Counted from the first letter of the stretch, positions 17,364 through 26,891 are shown. The stretch: 35,245 bases of DNA from an uncultured Bacillota bacterium (GCA_949297575.1 CASFTB010000014.1:1-35245); one strand, 5' to 3'. Numbers and translations are program-made. Notes: generated by a model not told the origin, from the sequence alone.

Positions 17364-20300
17364 ATGAAGGGCATCAAAAAGATCATCGTATTGCTCGTCT
17401 TGTTCGCGATGCTGTGCGCGGCGCTCGCCGTCGCCGCCTGTGCGAACCTGGGGGGCGGCACGGGCACCGGGACCCCGGGCGTCGAGACGCCCGGTGACGA
17501 TACCGACCCGGACGATCCCGGCACGGGGGACACCGACCCGGACGATCCCGGCACGGGGGATACCGACCCGGATGACCCGGGCACGGGGGATACCGACCCG
17601 GATGACCCGGGCACGGGGGACACCGACCCGGACGATCCCGGCACGGGGGATACCGACCCCGAAGTTCCCTTTGATAAGGAGAGCTGCACCCATCCGGACG
17701 CGACCTTCGTCGTGACGGAAGAGGCGACGTGTACGGCGGGCGGAACGCTCACCTATACCTGCCCCGACTGCGAAGACACGTGGACGGTGCAGACGGAGGC
17801 GCTCGGCCACGACTTTGTGGGAGAGGCATGCGAGGGGCAGACGTGCACCCGCTGCGAAGAGAAGCTCCCCGCCACGGCGAGCCACCTCTATGCCGAAACG
17901 GCAAACACCGCCACCTGCACGGAAGAGGGCAAAAAGACGTTTACCTGCCAGACGTGCGGCGATACGTATACCGAGCCGAGCCTCGCTTTGGGGCACGCGG
18001 TCGACCCCGCGTCTTGGAAGGACACGGACGACAGAGAGCCCGTTGGAAGCCAGTGTACCTATATCGTCGAAAGGGTGGGGCACTGCGGCCGCTGCGATAA
18101 AGACGTCACCGAATCCGTCATAAAGATCATACATAACTACGAATACGGCGTCGTCTCCAAGGCGACCTGTACGCGGCCCGGCACCATGGGCATTCGCTGC
18201 AGCGAGTGCGACGAGGTGCAGGACGAGACCAAACTCGTCTCTTACACCGCGGAACACAGCTGGGACGCGGGCACGGAGCGAGAGGGCTATATCCTCTATA
18301 CTTGCCAAAACGACGGCTGCACGGCGACGCGGCAGGAATACACCGAGAGCAGCGCCACCGTCAGCACCGAACAGCTGGTAAATGGCGAGGTCTCCGTCGG
18401 CGACGTCGTGCTGTCCATCGATAAGGAAACGGCCGGCGGCCTGGGCACCGACGTGAGCGTCTCCGCGCAGGAAGAGGACATCAGCGGCATACTCGACGAG
18501 GAGACCGCCGCGAAGGTGGGGGATTCTCCCGTCTACAACCTCACGCTGAATAACGGCGATATCACGAATTTTGACGGCAGCGTCACCGTCAAACTGCCGT
18601 ACACTCTGGCGGACGGGGAGGACCCCGCCTCCATCACCATCTGGTATATCACGGAGGAGGGCGAGCTCATCGCCATCACCAATGCCGTGTACAATGAGGG
18701 CTACGTCACTTTCACGACCGACCACTTCTCCTACTACACCGTCGGCAAGTTCGATAAGGCGGAGATGTGCGAAAAGTTCGGACACCTTATCGACATCATC
18801 GACCGTCAGGCGACCTGCACGCAGGACGGCTATCACATCGAGATCTGCCTGCGCTGCGACAAGGTACTCGTCAACAAAACCACTCCCGCCCTCGGGCACG
18901 AATTCACGGAGAGCGGCCGCGTAAAGGCGACCTGCACGCAGGACGGCTCCGTCACCTACACCTGCTCCGTCTGCAAAGAGAGCTATACCGCCGTCTTAAA
19001 GGCGACGGGGCACAACTGGGTGCTCGACGAAGAAGAGAGCACCGCCGCGACCTGCGAGGCCGAGGGGAAGGAGGTCTATGCCTGCTCTGCGTGCGGCGAA
19101 ACGTACACCCGCACGCTGCCCCGCCTCTCGCACAGCTATACGAAGACCGTGACGGCGGCGACCTGCACGGCCGCGGGCTACACGACGTACACCTGCACCC
19201 GCTGCGGGTACAGCTATAAGGCGGACTACGTCGCCGCGCTCGGCCACACCTGGAACATCTCCGCGCCCACCTGCGGCGAGGGGCAGGTCTGCACCGTCTG
19301 CGGCGCGGCTGGCCTCCCCGCTACCGGGCAGCACAATATGGTCGACGGCGTGTGCACCGTCTGCGGGCAGGGCTGCGAGCATGATTTCGTAAAGGGCGCC
19401 GTCACCGCGCCCACCTGCACCGAAGCGGGCTACACGACGTACACCTGCTCCAAGTGCGGCACGTCCGAAAAGCGCGACTACACCGCCGCCCTCGGGCACG
19501 ACTTTGCGGCAGACTTCACGAAGTGCGGCCGCTGCGGCACCGCCAACCCGCAGCTGGAAGAGCTGTATGAAAACATGGCGGAGAGCCTCGCCGCGGGAGA
19601 CTTTGCCCTGACCATCGAGGGGCTTTCCATGCGCGGCGGCAACATCTACGACAATGTCATGGCTGACAACGGCATCGTGGGCGTCGAGGGCGTCAGCGCC
19701 GCCTTCCGCTATGAGGACGGCAAGCTGCTCCTCTCCGCGGACGGGTATCTCATCAACGAAGGCGCATACGGCTATGAGATAAAGATCCCCTTCGTCGGGT
19801 ACGGCGACGGCACCTATCTCTATGCCAGGTACGAGATGGACATCGGCGAGCAGTACCTGCGCGTCGCTTACAGCGAGCTCATGCCCGTGCTCGAGGGCGC
19901 GCTCGGCGCCTCCGGAGCGGCGGGGCAGATCCCCGTCGAGTCCCTGCTCGACATCCTGCAAGAGCAGCTCCTGCCCCTCGCTGAAAAGGTGCTCAACAGC
20001 GACGGCGGCCTGCGCTACGAGTTCATGAACAAGCTCGTCACGGCGGCCTTCAGCGGCGGCAGCACGGAGAACGGCTACGAGTTCACGGCCAACGTCGGCA
20101 AGCTGCGCACCCTCAACGAGGTGCTCGCCACCAAGGGCATCGCCTCCGCCTTCGACCACCTCTTCGGAGAGGGCGCCTTCGATTCCCTCGTCTCCTTCGC
20201 GGAAGACATCGCCTTCGACAACGACATCCGCGCTGCGGCTGACAAACTGCTCGGCTACGCGGCGGAAGTAGACGTCACCTCCGACGAGCTGTTCACCCTC

Positions 20301-22667
20301 ATCGACAGCGTGATGATCGAGCTTTCGGGAGACGCTACGTTCAGCATCGAGGCGATGCTCAACGACGAGCAGTATGCAAATACCACCTTCGCCACCCTCC
20401 TCGAACAGATGAACGGTATGCAGGAAGGGGAAGTACGGGCGATGTTTGACCAGTACGTCGAACAGTTCAAGTCGGACGAAATGTCCGTCTACGCCCTCAT
20501 CACGGGCGGCAATGAAGAGAGCGTGCAGATGCTCAAGGAAACGGTCGACGCGGCTCTCGGCAGCGACGATAAGGCCTCCGTCGTCCTCACCATGACGACG
20601 GACGCGAGCGGCGCGGTCACGGGCTTTGACCTCACCCTCGACGTCAATGTGGCGATGGAGAGTGGCGGCCACGGCTTCGATTATACCATCGAGGGCGGCA
20701 TCGGCATCGCCGTCGGCGGCGGCGCGAAGGTGGAAAACGCCTCCCTTGCGTCCGAATTTGAGGGCATGTGGAACCAGTATCTCTCGACGCTGCGCAGCGC
20801 CGTCTCGCGCAACGGCGGCAGCTACAATATCGGGGAGTATAACTTCACCGTGGAAGAGGGCAAGCTCGTCATGTTCGGAAAGGTCGCGCAGAACGGCAGA
20901 TCCGAGAGCGGTGGGCCCGATTGGGATACGGGGCTCGTGACCGAGTACATTTACGAAAACGTCATCGAGTTCACGCTGCCCGACCTCTCCGCCTGCGGCG
21001 TTGTAATCCTCACGCCCGACTGCGGCACCAGTTATCAGGTCGAGCTCGCAGGTGCGGCGAAGGGTATGCTCAAATATGTGACGGAAACAGTCGTGCGCGA
21101 CAGCAATACCGGCAGCATCATCAGCTCCGAAACCACGGAGGAGGAGCGCGGCGAGGGCAGCGGCCTGTACGATCTCTCGACCTGGTACGACCCCGCTTCC
21201 GGGCAGTTCAGGCAGAACTATTCCGCGCACGACTTTGTAAGGGATGAAGACCGCTCGCAGACGGAAGAGGACGTAGACTGCGAGCAGTACTACGAAGAGG
21301 TGTGCGTCTGCGAAAACTGCGGCGAAGAGCGCATTATTCATTCTTACAAGAGCCACACGTATCGTCGGGCGGCGGAACTTCTGCCCGGCTCTGAGACCTG
21401 TGAAGACGGCGTGCGCGTCTTTGATGAGTGCACCGAGTGCGGCGCCGAAAGTCCGTACAATGAGGAGACATATTACGATCATATCAAGGTAGAACACAGC
21501 GAGACCTTCCTCATCAACGGCGAAGAGGTGACCGTGCGCTACGACGCCTGCGCCTGCGAGCAGCAGTCCTCTTATAGTGGCGTCGAGGGCGGCTGCGGGT
21601 TTACAGGCGACGTGGAAAAGGAAGATATCCTGGAGGGCGGCAGCTATATCGGCTACCGCGAGACGTACAACTGCTACGAGACGGGCTGCGACGGGCGCAT
21701 GGTCGTGGAGTATTACGACGGCACCCTCGAAGGCTGCCTCCGCACTTCCAAAGAGGTGTACAGCTTCTATGACGGAGAACAGAAGGTCAAAGAGATCACT
21801 TTCACGAACTCCGAGTACGAGCATTACATGTCCAGGGTAGAGGAAGAATGCGTCAATACTGATTCCGAGTACATCTATGTTGCCCGCTGCGAAAACTGCG
21901 GCTACGAAGAGCGCTCGACCGAGCGGTACGACGGCTACGGCAGGCTGACGCTGCGGGAGAGCAGTTCCGGCTACGAGGGCAGGATGCATGAGACCCGCAC
22001 CGAATATACCTATTCAGGGGGCAGCTGTGAGTGCGAAGTCGTCGAGTACGTGAACGGCGAAGAGACCGGCCGCTATACGAGCTCCCGCCATTCCGAAGAG
22101 CGTTTCTGCGAAGTGTACTACGAAGGCGAGCCGACCTGTACCCAGCCCATCTATACGCATTATCTGTGCAAGGCGTGCGGAAAGGAAATCAACAGCGATA
22201 TGGCCGTCAAAGGGCATTCGTATGAGTATGATGCGGAGCTCGGTACGTACGTCTGCACTGACTGCGGATTGCACAACAAGCAGGGCACGGACGGCGAGTT
22301 CATCTTTGAAGACCTGACGGACAATGCAGAGTACGGCCGTGAAGGTTATCTCGCGCTCGGCTATTATGCCCGCGGCGGTTGGTATGGCAACGTGCTGTTC
22401 CGCTTCGTGCCCGTCGGCGGCGAGAGCGATGCGGAGACAGGCGCGGGGATCGTTACCTACGACATCTATTACGAGGAAACCGATAGCATCCTGTACATTT
22501 CGCTGGACGAAGTCGCCGCGGCGGCGGAAAACTACGTGGACGAGGAGGGGAACCCCGCTCCCGTCGATCTCACGCAGTACGACCTGCGCGTGACCTTCCC
22601 GAGCTTCGGCGATGCCACTTCCCTCACCTTTACCGGCCTCGCCGAGAGGCTGGGCATGGCGGCATAA
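17364..22667 (+). CDS. Giant Cys-pair-repeat surface lipoprotein
   Basis: The product has 1767 residues. ATG 17364 has AAGGAGAG upstream and opens a lipoprotein signal peptide with lipobox VAAC (Cys26). An Asp/Pro/Gly spacer follows, with five TDPDDPGTGD units (residues 46-95). Residues 108-331 and 468-729 hold repeats of about 30-45 residues of the form ATCT..G..TYTC..CG..Y....LGH, each with a lone Cys, a CxxC pair and a final Gly-His. Between them (about 333-463) lies a beta-rich domain ending VTFTTDHFSYYTVGKF, common in clostridial surface proteins. Residues 730-1286 are a non-Cys region of unknown fold. Residues 1300-1643 hold more diverged CxxC pairs, and 1646-1767 a beta-rich tail. The Cys/His spacing suggests zinc-ribbon-like or disulfide-stabilised modules (inference). 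It is anchored to the outer face of the membrane; ligand unknown. No enzymatic motif is seen. It is followed by its own terminator. Confidence 0.85.
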   Translation: MKGIKKIIVLLVLFAMLCAALAVAACANLGGGTGTGTPGVETPGDDTDPDDPGTGDTDPDDPGTGDTDPDDPGTGDTDPDDPGTGDTDPDDPGTGDTDPEVPFDKESCTHPDATFVVTEEATCTAGGTLTYTCPDCEDTWTVQTEALGHDFVGEACEGQTCTRCEEKLPATASHLYAETANTATCTEEGKKTFTCQTCGDTYTEPSLALGHAVDPASWKDTDDREPVGSQCTYIVERVGHCGRCDKDVTESVIKIIHNYEYGVVSKATCTRPGTMGIRCSECDEVQDETKLVSYTAEHSWDAGTEREGYILYTCQNDGCTATRQEYTESSATVSTEQLVNGEVSVGDVVLSIDKETAGGLGTDVSVSAQEEDISGILDEETAAKVGDSPVYNLTLNNGDITNFDGSVTVKLPYTLADGEDPASITIWYITEEGELIAITNAVYNEGYVTFTTDHFSYYTVGKFDKAEMCEKFGHLIDIIDRQATCTQDGYHIEICLRCDKVLVNKTTPALGHEFTESGRVKATCTQDGSVTYTCSVCKESYTAVLKATGHNWVLDEEESTAATCEAEGKEVYACSACGETYTRTLPRLSHSYTKTVTAATCTAAGYTTYTCTRCGYSYKADYVAALGHTWNISAPTCGEGQVCTVCGAAGLPATGQHNMVDGVCTVCGQGCEHDFVKGAVTAPTCTEAGYTTYTCSKCGTSEKRDYTAALGHDFAADFTKCGRCGTANPQLEELYENMAESLAAGDFALTIEGLSMRGGNIYDNVMADNGIVGVEGVSAAFRYEDGKLLLSADGYLINEGAYGYEIKIPFVGYGDGTYLYARYEMDIGEQYLRVAYSELMPVLEGALGASGAAGQIPVESLLDILQEQLLPLAEKVLNSDGGLRYEFMNKLVTAAFSGGSTENGYEFTANVGKLRTLNEVLATKGIASAFDHLFGEGAFDSLVSFAEDIAFDNDIRAAADKLLGYAAEVDVTSDELFTLIDSVMIELSGDATFSIEAMLNDEQYANTTFATLLEQMNGMQEGEVRAMFDQYVEQFKSDEMSVYALITGGNEESVQMLKETVDAALGSDDKASVVLTMTTDASGAVTGFDLTLDVNVAMESGGHGFDYTIEGGIGIAVGGGAKVENASLASEFEGMWNQYLSTLRSAVSRNGGSYNIGEYNFTVEEGKLVMFGKVAQNGRSESGGPDWDTGLVTEYIYENVIEFTLPDLSACGVVILTPDCGTSYQVELAGAAKGMLKYVTETVVRDSNTGSIISSETTEEERGEGSGLYDLSTWYDPASGQFRQNYSAHDFVRDEDRSQTEEDVDCEQYYEEVCVCENCGEERIIHSYKSHTYRRAAELLPGSETCEDGVRVFDECTECGAESPYNEETYYDHIKVEHSETFLINGEEVTVRYDACACEQQSSYSGVEGGCGFTGDVEKEDILEGGSYIGYRETYNCYETGCDGRMVVEYYDGTLEGCLRTSKEVYSFYDGEQKVKEITFTNSEYEHYMSRVEEECVNTDSEYIYVARCENCGYEERSTERYDGYGRLTLRESSSGYEGRMHETRTEYTYSGGSCECEVVEYVNGEETGRYTSSRHSEERFCEVYYEGEPTCTQPIYTHYLCKACGKEINSDMAVKGHSYEYDAELGTYVCTDCGLHNKQGTDGEFIFEDLTDNAEYGREGYLALGYYARGGWYGNVLFRFVPVGGESDAETGAGIVTYDIYYEETDSILYISLDEVAAAAENYVDEEGNPAPVDLTQYDLRVTFPSFGDATSLTFTGLAERLGMAA
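17499..17648 (+). repeat. Five 30-bp tandem repeats encoding TDPDDPGTGD
   Basis: Five near-identical 30-bp units (17499, 17529, 17559, 17589, 17619) and a partial sixth differ only by C/T or C/G changes at a few wobble positions. They encode the spacer that lifts the repeat domains off the membrane. Copy number in multiples of ten codons stays in frame, so slippage would change spacer length only. Confidence 0.95.
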
Positions 22668-22706
22668 GCCGCACGGAATGTAACTTTCGGCACTTTGTAA
22701 CGGCGG

Positions 22707-22732
22707 AAAACAGGCGCTTTTGCCTGTTTTTC
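22707..22732 (+). terminator. Intrinsic terminator after the large lipoprotein
   Basis: AAAACAGGC (22707-22715) and GCCTGTTTT (22722-22730) form a 9-bp stem with loop GCTTTT, followed by T and CG. It lies 39 bp past the stop. Confidence 0.85.
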
Positions 22733-22788
22733 GTCTGTAACGGCAAATTTCGAGCAGCCGCGCCCGCGGTGCGGGCGGAGGAGGGCAT

Positions 22789-23958
22789 ATGCCCGTTCAT
22801 GCAAAAAAAACGGCGCCGCTGTGCGCCCTCATCCTGGCGCTCTTCCTCTTCGCGGGGTGCGCGCCCGCCGCGGCGCGCACGGAGATCGAAATTTCCCCCG
22901 CTGCCCCCGTCTCCTATTCGGCGGAAGCGGTGGAGCGGGCGGAGGCGCTCGCCGTAGACGCCGCCGAAGAGATCTTTTCTGAGGTGCTCGGCACCGCCTT
23001 CGACGCCCGCCGCAAAGAGCTGGTGCGCGCCGCCGCCGCGCAGTTCGTGCAGGCGTGCGGGGCGCGCGGCATCCCCGAGGCGCAGTTTTCCGCGGCGGCG
23101 GAGCTGCTCGGCGGGCAGGGAGAGCTGTACCTCGCCCTCGCGCGCGAGGGGCTTTCGGAGGGCACGTTCGCGCGCCTCTCCGCGCTGTTCGGGCAGCTGT
23201 GCGGCGTGCTCGGCGCGGAGCGGGCGGGCCTCGTCTGCTTTGACGCCGCCCTCGCCCTCTGCGAGCACAGGGCCGCCACCTACGAGCAGCGCTGCGAGGA
23301 GACGGGCCTCTCCTATTACATGCGGTACGCCGAGGAGGAGCGTGCCCTGCGCGCATCCCTCGTCGCCGATACGGGGGAGGAGAACTTCTCCCGCCTCGTG
23401 CGCATGGCGCTGAGCGGCTCGCACGCCGCCGCTGCAGGGGAGGGGCTGCTCTCGGCGGAAGAGGCGGCGCTGGTGCTGCGCGCGGAGGGAGACCTTTTAG
23501 CGCGCGTGCAGATGAGCGCCGCGGGCTGGGAGGCGCTGTTTTCCCTCGCCTGCTCCTTCGGGGGCAGGCTGGCGGACGCGCTGGATGGCACGCATTCCGT
23601 AGCCGCCTTTGCCGCCAACGCGCAGGCGCTTTCGGGCGCGCTCGCCCGCGCCCTCTCCGCCGCGCAGGGGGAGGACGCCGCGGCGGATGACCTCCTTTTC
23701 GCCCTCTCCCTCCTCTGGACGGATGCAGAATGGGCGGCTCTGGACGCCTTCGTGCGTTCCCCCCTCGACGAGGAGGCGTTCGCCTCTTACTTTAAGGGGC
23801 AGGGCATGACGACCGCGTATGCGGCGTATCTCGGAGGCGAACAGAGGGCGACCCTCGAGCAGCTGCGCGCCGCAGATGCGGAGAATTTTGCGGAGACCTT
23901 CCGCGCCTACCTCAACGCGGCTTCGCCGCGCATCGCTTTTTTGGTGTACGGACTATGA
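22789..23958 (+). CDS. Helical lipoprotein of unknown function, ABC-linked
   Basis: The 389-residue product starts with a basic N-terminus and the hydrophobic stretch ALILALFLFAGC, giving lipobox FAGC with Cys at about residue 24. The mature part is Ala/Glu-rich and predicted almost wholly helical. It has no recognised domain, though FDAALALCEHRAATYEQ and LLFALSLLWTDAEWAALDAFV look like amphipathic helix pairs. GGAGGAGGG lies just before ATG 22789. Its TGA overlaps the ATG of the ABC ATPase by four bases, so the two are translationally coupled and probably work together. It could be an accessory or sensor subunit of the transporter, or its cargo. No promoter is obvious in the 120-bp gap, so initiation may come from upstream readthrough or a weak site. 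Confidence 0.75.
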   Translation: MPVHAKKTAPLCALILALFLFAGCAPAAARTEIEISPAAPVSYSAEAVERAEALAVDAAEEIFSEVLGTAFDARRKELVRAAAAQFVQACGARGIPEAQFSAAAELLGGQGELYLALAREGLSEGTFARLSALFGQLCGVLGAERAGLVCFDAALALCEHRAATYEQRCEETGLSYYMRYAEEERALRASLVADTGEENFSRLVRMALSGSHAAAAGEGLLSAEEAALVLRAEGDLLARVQMSAAGWEALFSLACSFGGRLADALDGTHSVAAFAANAQALSGALARALSAAQGEDAAADDLLFALSLLWTDAEWAALDAFVRSPLDEEAFASYFKGQGMTTAYAAYLGGEQRATLEQLRAADAENFAETFRAYLNAASPRIAFLVYGL

Positions 23959-24608
23959 TTCGAGCGGACGATATCTTCAAAAGTTACAACGGCGAGCCCT
24001 GCCTGCGCGGGCTGAGCCTGCGCGTGGCGGAGGGGGAGTTCCTCTCCGTGATGGGGGAGAGCGGCAGCGGCAAGAGCACCCTGCTCGAGATCCTCGCGGG
24101 CGTGCGCACTCCCGATAAGGGCAGCGTGCGCGTCGCGGGGGAGGACGTGTGCGCCCTCTCCGGCGGGGCGCTGGCGAAATTCCGCCGCACCGTCATCGGG
24201 GTGGTGTACCAGCAGTTCCGCCTCATCTCCACGCTGACCGCGGAGGACAACATCCGCCTGCCCCTGCTTCTGGGGCGGGTGCCGAAGGCGGAGATCGCCC
24301 GCCGCGTGTCCGCGCTCGCGGAGGCGCTGGGCATCGGCGGCATGCTGCACAAGTACCCCGAGCAGCTTTCGGGCGGGCAGCAGCAGCGCGTCGCCATCGC
24401 GCGCGCCGTCGCCTATTCCCCCCGCGTGCTCTTCCTCGACGAGCCGACGGGCAGCCTCGACAGCGAAAATTCCGGGCGCGTGCTCGCCTTCCTTTCGGAA
24501 CTCAACCGCGAGCGGGGCACGACCATCGTGCAGATCACGCACAGCGCCGAGGCGGCGGCGCGCTCCTCCCGCACCGTGCACATCCGCGACGGGGTGATCG
24601 TGCCATGA
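23955..24608 (+). CDS. ABC transporter ATPase, LolD/MacB/YbbA type
   Basis: The 217-residue ATP-binding subunit shows Walker A GESGSGKS (34-41), Q-loop YQQFR, signature LSGGQQQRVAIARA (about 138), Walker B VLFLDEPTGSLD (about 158-169) and the switch His in THS (about 195). The DEPTGSLD form and short length are typical of ATPases partnering FtsX-like permeases (MacB, LolD, YbbA, BceA). These usually do mechanotransmission or lipoprotein/peptide work rather than ordinary import. It is coupled by ATGA overlaps to the lipoprotein upstream and the permease downstream. Confidence 0.93.
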   Translation: MIRADDIFKSYNGEPCLRGLSLRVAEGEFLSVMGESGSGKSTLLEILAGVRTPDKGSVRVAGEDVCALSGGALAKFRRTVIGVVYQQFRLISTLTAEDNIRLPLLLGRVPKAEIARRVSALAEALGIGGMLHKYPEQLSGGQQQRVAIARAVAYSPRVLFLDEPTGSLDSENSGRVLAFLSELNRERGTTIVQITHSAEAAARSSRTVHIRDGVIVP

Positions 24609-26836
24609 GCCTTCTCTTCCGCCACGTCAGAAACAGCGTGCTGCGCGCGCCCGCGCAGTCTGCGGTGCTGCTTCTCACGGTGCTGCTGTCCGCGCTCGTG
24701 TTCGCCTTCTCCTTCGAGGTCTTTTCGGCGGTGCGGGGAGAGCAGAACTTTTTCGATACGGGCGCGGCGCGGGCAGATATCCTCGTCGCCGCGGCAGACT
24801 CCCGCTTTATCGAGCGCGCCGCCGCGGAGGAAGCCGCGAGCGCGGAGGCCTCCGCCGGCTACTTCGTCTTGCCCGCCTATGACGGGGAGGGCATCGTCTC
24901 GGGCGCGGGCATCGACCTGCGCGAGGCGGACGGCATCTTCGAGTTTGCCTTCACCTCTTACGGAGAAGTGACGGACGCGACCGTCGGCTCCGTCGCCTTC
25001 GTCACGGAGCGTTTCGCCGCCTCCCGCTCCCTCTCGGTGGGAGACAGCTTCACGCTGCGCCTGTTGGGGACGGAAAAGGAATACACCGTGCAGGGGATCA
25101 ACCGCTTCGCGCTGTGCGGGCAGTTCGACGTGCTCGTCGACGCCGCGGGCGCCGTGGGCGTGCTCGCCTCCGTCTCCCCCGTTTTTGCCCTGTTCGACAG
25201 CGAAAACATGCCGTGCAGCGCCCTCTACCTCCGCCTGCCCGCGGGTGCAGACCTCTCCGCCGCGGAAGAGGCGGTGCGCGCGCTGCCGCAGTACGCGGGC
25301 GCGGAGGTCTCCCTGCTCGGTGAGCGGGAGGCGGGAACGGCCTTCGAAGACGCGCTGATGGATATCTTTATGGGCGCGCTGCTCATCTTCGTCGCCACCG
25401 TCGCCTGCGTGCTGGTCTATTTTTCCCTCGGCATCCTCGGCGAAAAGCGCGCGGAACAGACGGAAGCCTTTCTCCTGGCGGGAATGCCGCGGGGGACGAT
25501 GTTCTTCGCCCTCTGCGCCGAAACGGCCGTATATGCCGCGCTCGGCACGGCGCTGGGCCTCGCCGCAGCCGTGCCCTGCCTGCACCTGTTCGGCGCCGCG
25601 CACTTCACCTACGCCTTCCCACGCCTCACGGCGGGCGGCGCGGGGCTCACCTTCGCGCTGGAATTTGTCTCGGCGGCGTGCGCTCTTCTGGCGGGCCGCG
25701 CCCTCTCCTCGAAACGCGGAGCGCGGAAGGAGGGCCGCCCGCTCGCGGCGGCGCCGAGTGCGGCGGCGCTGGCGGCGTGCGTCCTGTGCGCCTTTTTTCT
25801 GCCCGTGCGCGCGGCGTACGTCGCCGCGCTGGGCGGGCTGATCTCCCTCATCCTCCTGCTCCTGACTGGCCTGCCGCCGCTCTTGCGCGCCCTCGGCGCC
25901 CGTTCGGGGCGCGAGCGCGGCGGGCTCGGCTTTTCCCTTGCCGCCAAAAATTGCGCGCGCGTCCTGCCGCTGCACAGCGTCGCGCGCATCCTGAGCATCC
26001 TCCTCTCCGTGCTCGTCGTGCTCTGCGCCTGCTTTGCCTATTGCAGCGAGCAGGTCTCCGTCTACGAGCGCTATTTTTCCTGCGACTATGTCGTGGCGGG
26101 CGCGGGGGAGGGCGCCGCGGAGGAGGTGCTCTCCGTCCGCGGCACGGAGGGCGTCGCCTCCCTCTACTGCGCCAACGCGCTCTTTGAGGACGGCCGCAGC
26201 ATCCTGCTGCTCTCCTGCAGCGACCCTTCCTATTTTTCCTTTGAAGCTCCCGTGCCGCGGGGGAACGAACTCGCCCTGCCCTCTTCGGTCGCGGCGATGT
26301 ACGGCAAGGAGGAGGGAGACGAGGTCACGCTCACCGCGGCGGGGCAGGCGCGCACCTTCACCGTCACCCTGTACGAAGGGGAGGGGTACAGCGCCTTTTT
26401 CGACGCCTCCCGTTTCGGCCTGCGGGCGAACGTGCTGCTCGTGCGCGCGGCGGGCGGAGAGGCGTATCTCGAGGCGCTTTCGGAGGCGCTCGCGCTGGAG
26501 GGCGCCGTCATCGGACGGCCGGATGCGCTGCTGCGCTCGCAGAATTTCTTCGTCGATCTCTTCGTGGCGGCGATGCAGGTGTTCACCTACGGCACCGTCG
26601 CGGTGGCGCTGTTGGGCGCGGTCGACCTCGTCTGCGTCAGCTACGCGCGCAGGCGCCGTGAATTTGTCTGTTTCCGCCTGGCAGGGATGCCCGGCGGGGC
26701 GCTCGCGCGCATGCTCGCCTGCGAGGGCGCGATCCTGCTGGGCGTCGTGCTCCTGTCTGCGGCGGCGGGCGGGGGGCTGCTCGTCGCCCTGCTCGACTGC
26801 GGCATGCGCTCGTTCGGCTACTCCCTTTGGATATGA
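24605..26836 (+). CDS. FtsX-like ABC permease with two extracytoplasmic domains
   Basis: The 743-residue product starts at ATG 24605, inside the ATPase stop (ATGA), although the open frame extends much further upstream in a shadow frame. TM1 is at about 17-38, followed by a first large extracytoplasmic domain of about 210 residues. Further segments lie at about 252-277, 297-328, 340-366 and 381-427 (two), and 460-480. A second extracytoplasmic domain of about 170 residues follows, then segments at about 652-681 and 697-732. The duplicated TM-domain-TM layout matches YbbP-type FtsX permeases. GEKRAEQTEAFLLAGMPRG and RRREFVCFRLAGMPGG are the paired coupling-helix motifs of the two halves. With the ATPase it forms an ABC complex in the cytoplasmic membrane. 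No BceR/BceS-like two-component pair is adjacent. Confidence 0.9.
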   Translation: MSLLFRHVRNSVLRAPAQSAVLLLTVLLSALVFAFSFEVFSAVRGEQNFFDTGAARADILVAAADSRFIERAAAEEAASAEASAGYFVLPAYDGEGIVSGAGIDLREADGIFEFAFTSYGEVTDATVGSVAFVTERFAASRSLSVGDSFTLRLLGTEKEYTVQGINRFALCGQFDVLVDAAGAVGVLASVSPVFALFDSENMPCSALYLRLPAGADLSAAEEAVRALPQYAGAEVSLLGEREAGTAFEDALMDIFMGALLIFVATVACVLVYFSLGILGEKRAEQTEAFLLAGMPRGTMFFALCAETAVYAALGTALGLAAAVPCLHLFGAAHFTYAFPRLTAGGAGLTFALEFVSAACALLAGRALSSKRGARKEGRPLAAAPSAAALAACVLCAFFLPVRAAYVAALGGLISLILLLLTGLPPLLRALGARSGRERGGLGFSLAAKNCARVLPLHSVARILSILLSVLVVLCACFAYCSEQVSVYERYFSCDYVVAGAGEGAAEEVLSVRGTEGVASLYCANALFEDGRSILLLSCSDPSYFSFEAPVPRGNELALPSSVAAMYGKEEGDEVTLTAAGQARTFTVTLYEGEGYSAFFDASRFGLRANVLLVRAAGGEAYLEALSEALALEGAVIGRPDALLRSQNFFVDLFVAAMQVFTYGTVAVALLGAVDLVCVSYARRRREFVCFRLAGMPGGALARMLACEGAILLGVVLLSAAAGGGLLVALLDCGMRSFGYSLWI

Positions 26837-26839
26837 GAG

Positions 26840-26870
26840 AAACGCTGCCTGCATGGCAGCGTTTGCTTTT
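26840..26870 (+). terminator. Terminator of the ABC cassette
   Basis: A 10-bp perfect stem AAACGCTGCC/GGCAGCGTTT (26840-26849 with 26855-26864) is followed by GCTTTT. Its 3' end overlaps the -35 region of the rbgA promoter. Confidence 0.8.
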
Positions 26871-26891
26871 GGGCGCGGTTTGTGATACAAT
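26863..26891 (+). promoter_or_regulatory. rbgA-rnhB-yraN promoter
   Basis: TTGCTT (26863-26868), 17 bp, TACAAT (26886-26891). It starts inside the preceding terminator, an economical terminator-promoter overlap. Confidence 0.65.

Noticed and set aside
17499..17648. Short regular repeats as a possible CRISPR array
   Set aside because: The 30-bp units are directly contiguous with no spacers and code in frame for a protein stalk.
18996..21989. 997-codon minus-strand frame opposite the giant lipoprotein
   Set aside because: Shadow frame lying wholly inside a gene with a signal peptide, repeats and promoter on the other strand.
24149..26836. 895-residue permease starting inside the ATPase gene
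   Set aside because: The first ~150 codons are a shadow of the ATPase; ATG 24605 starts a normal FtsX-type N-terminus with a four-base overlap.
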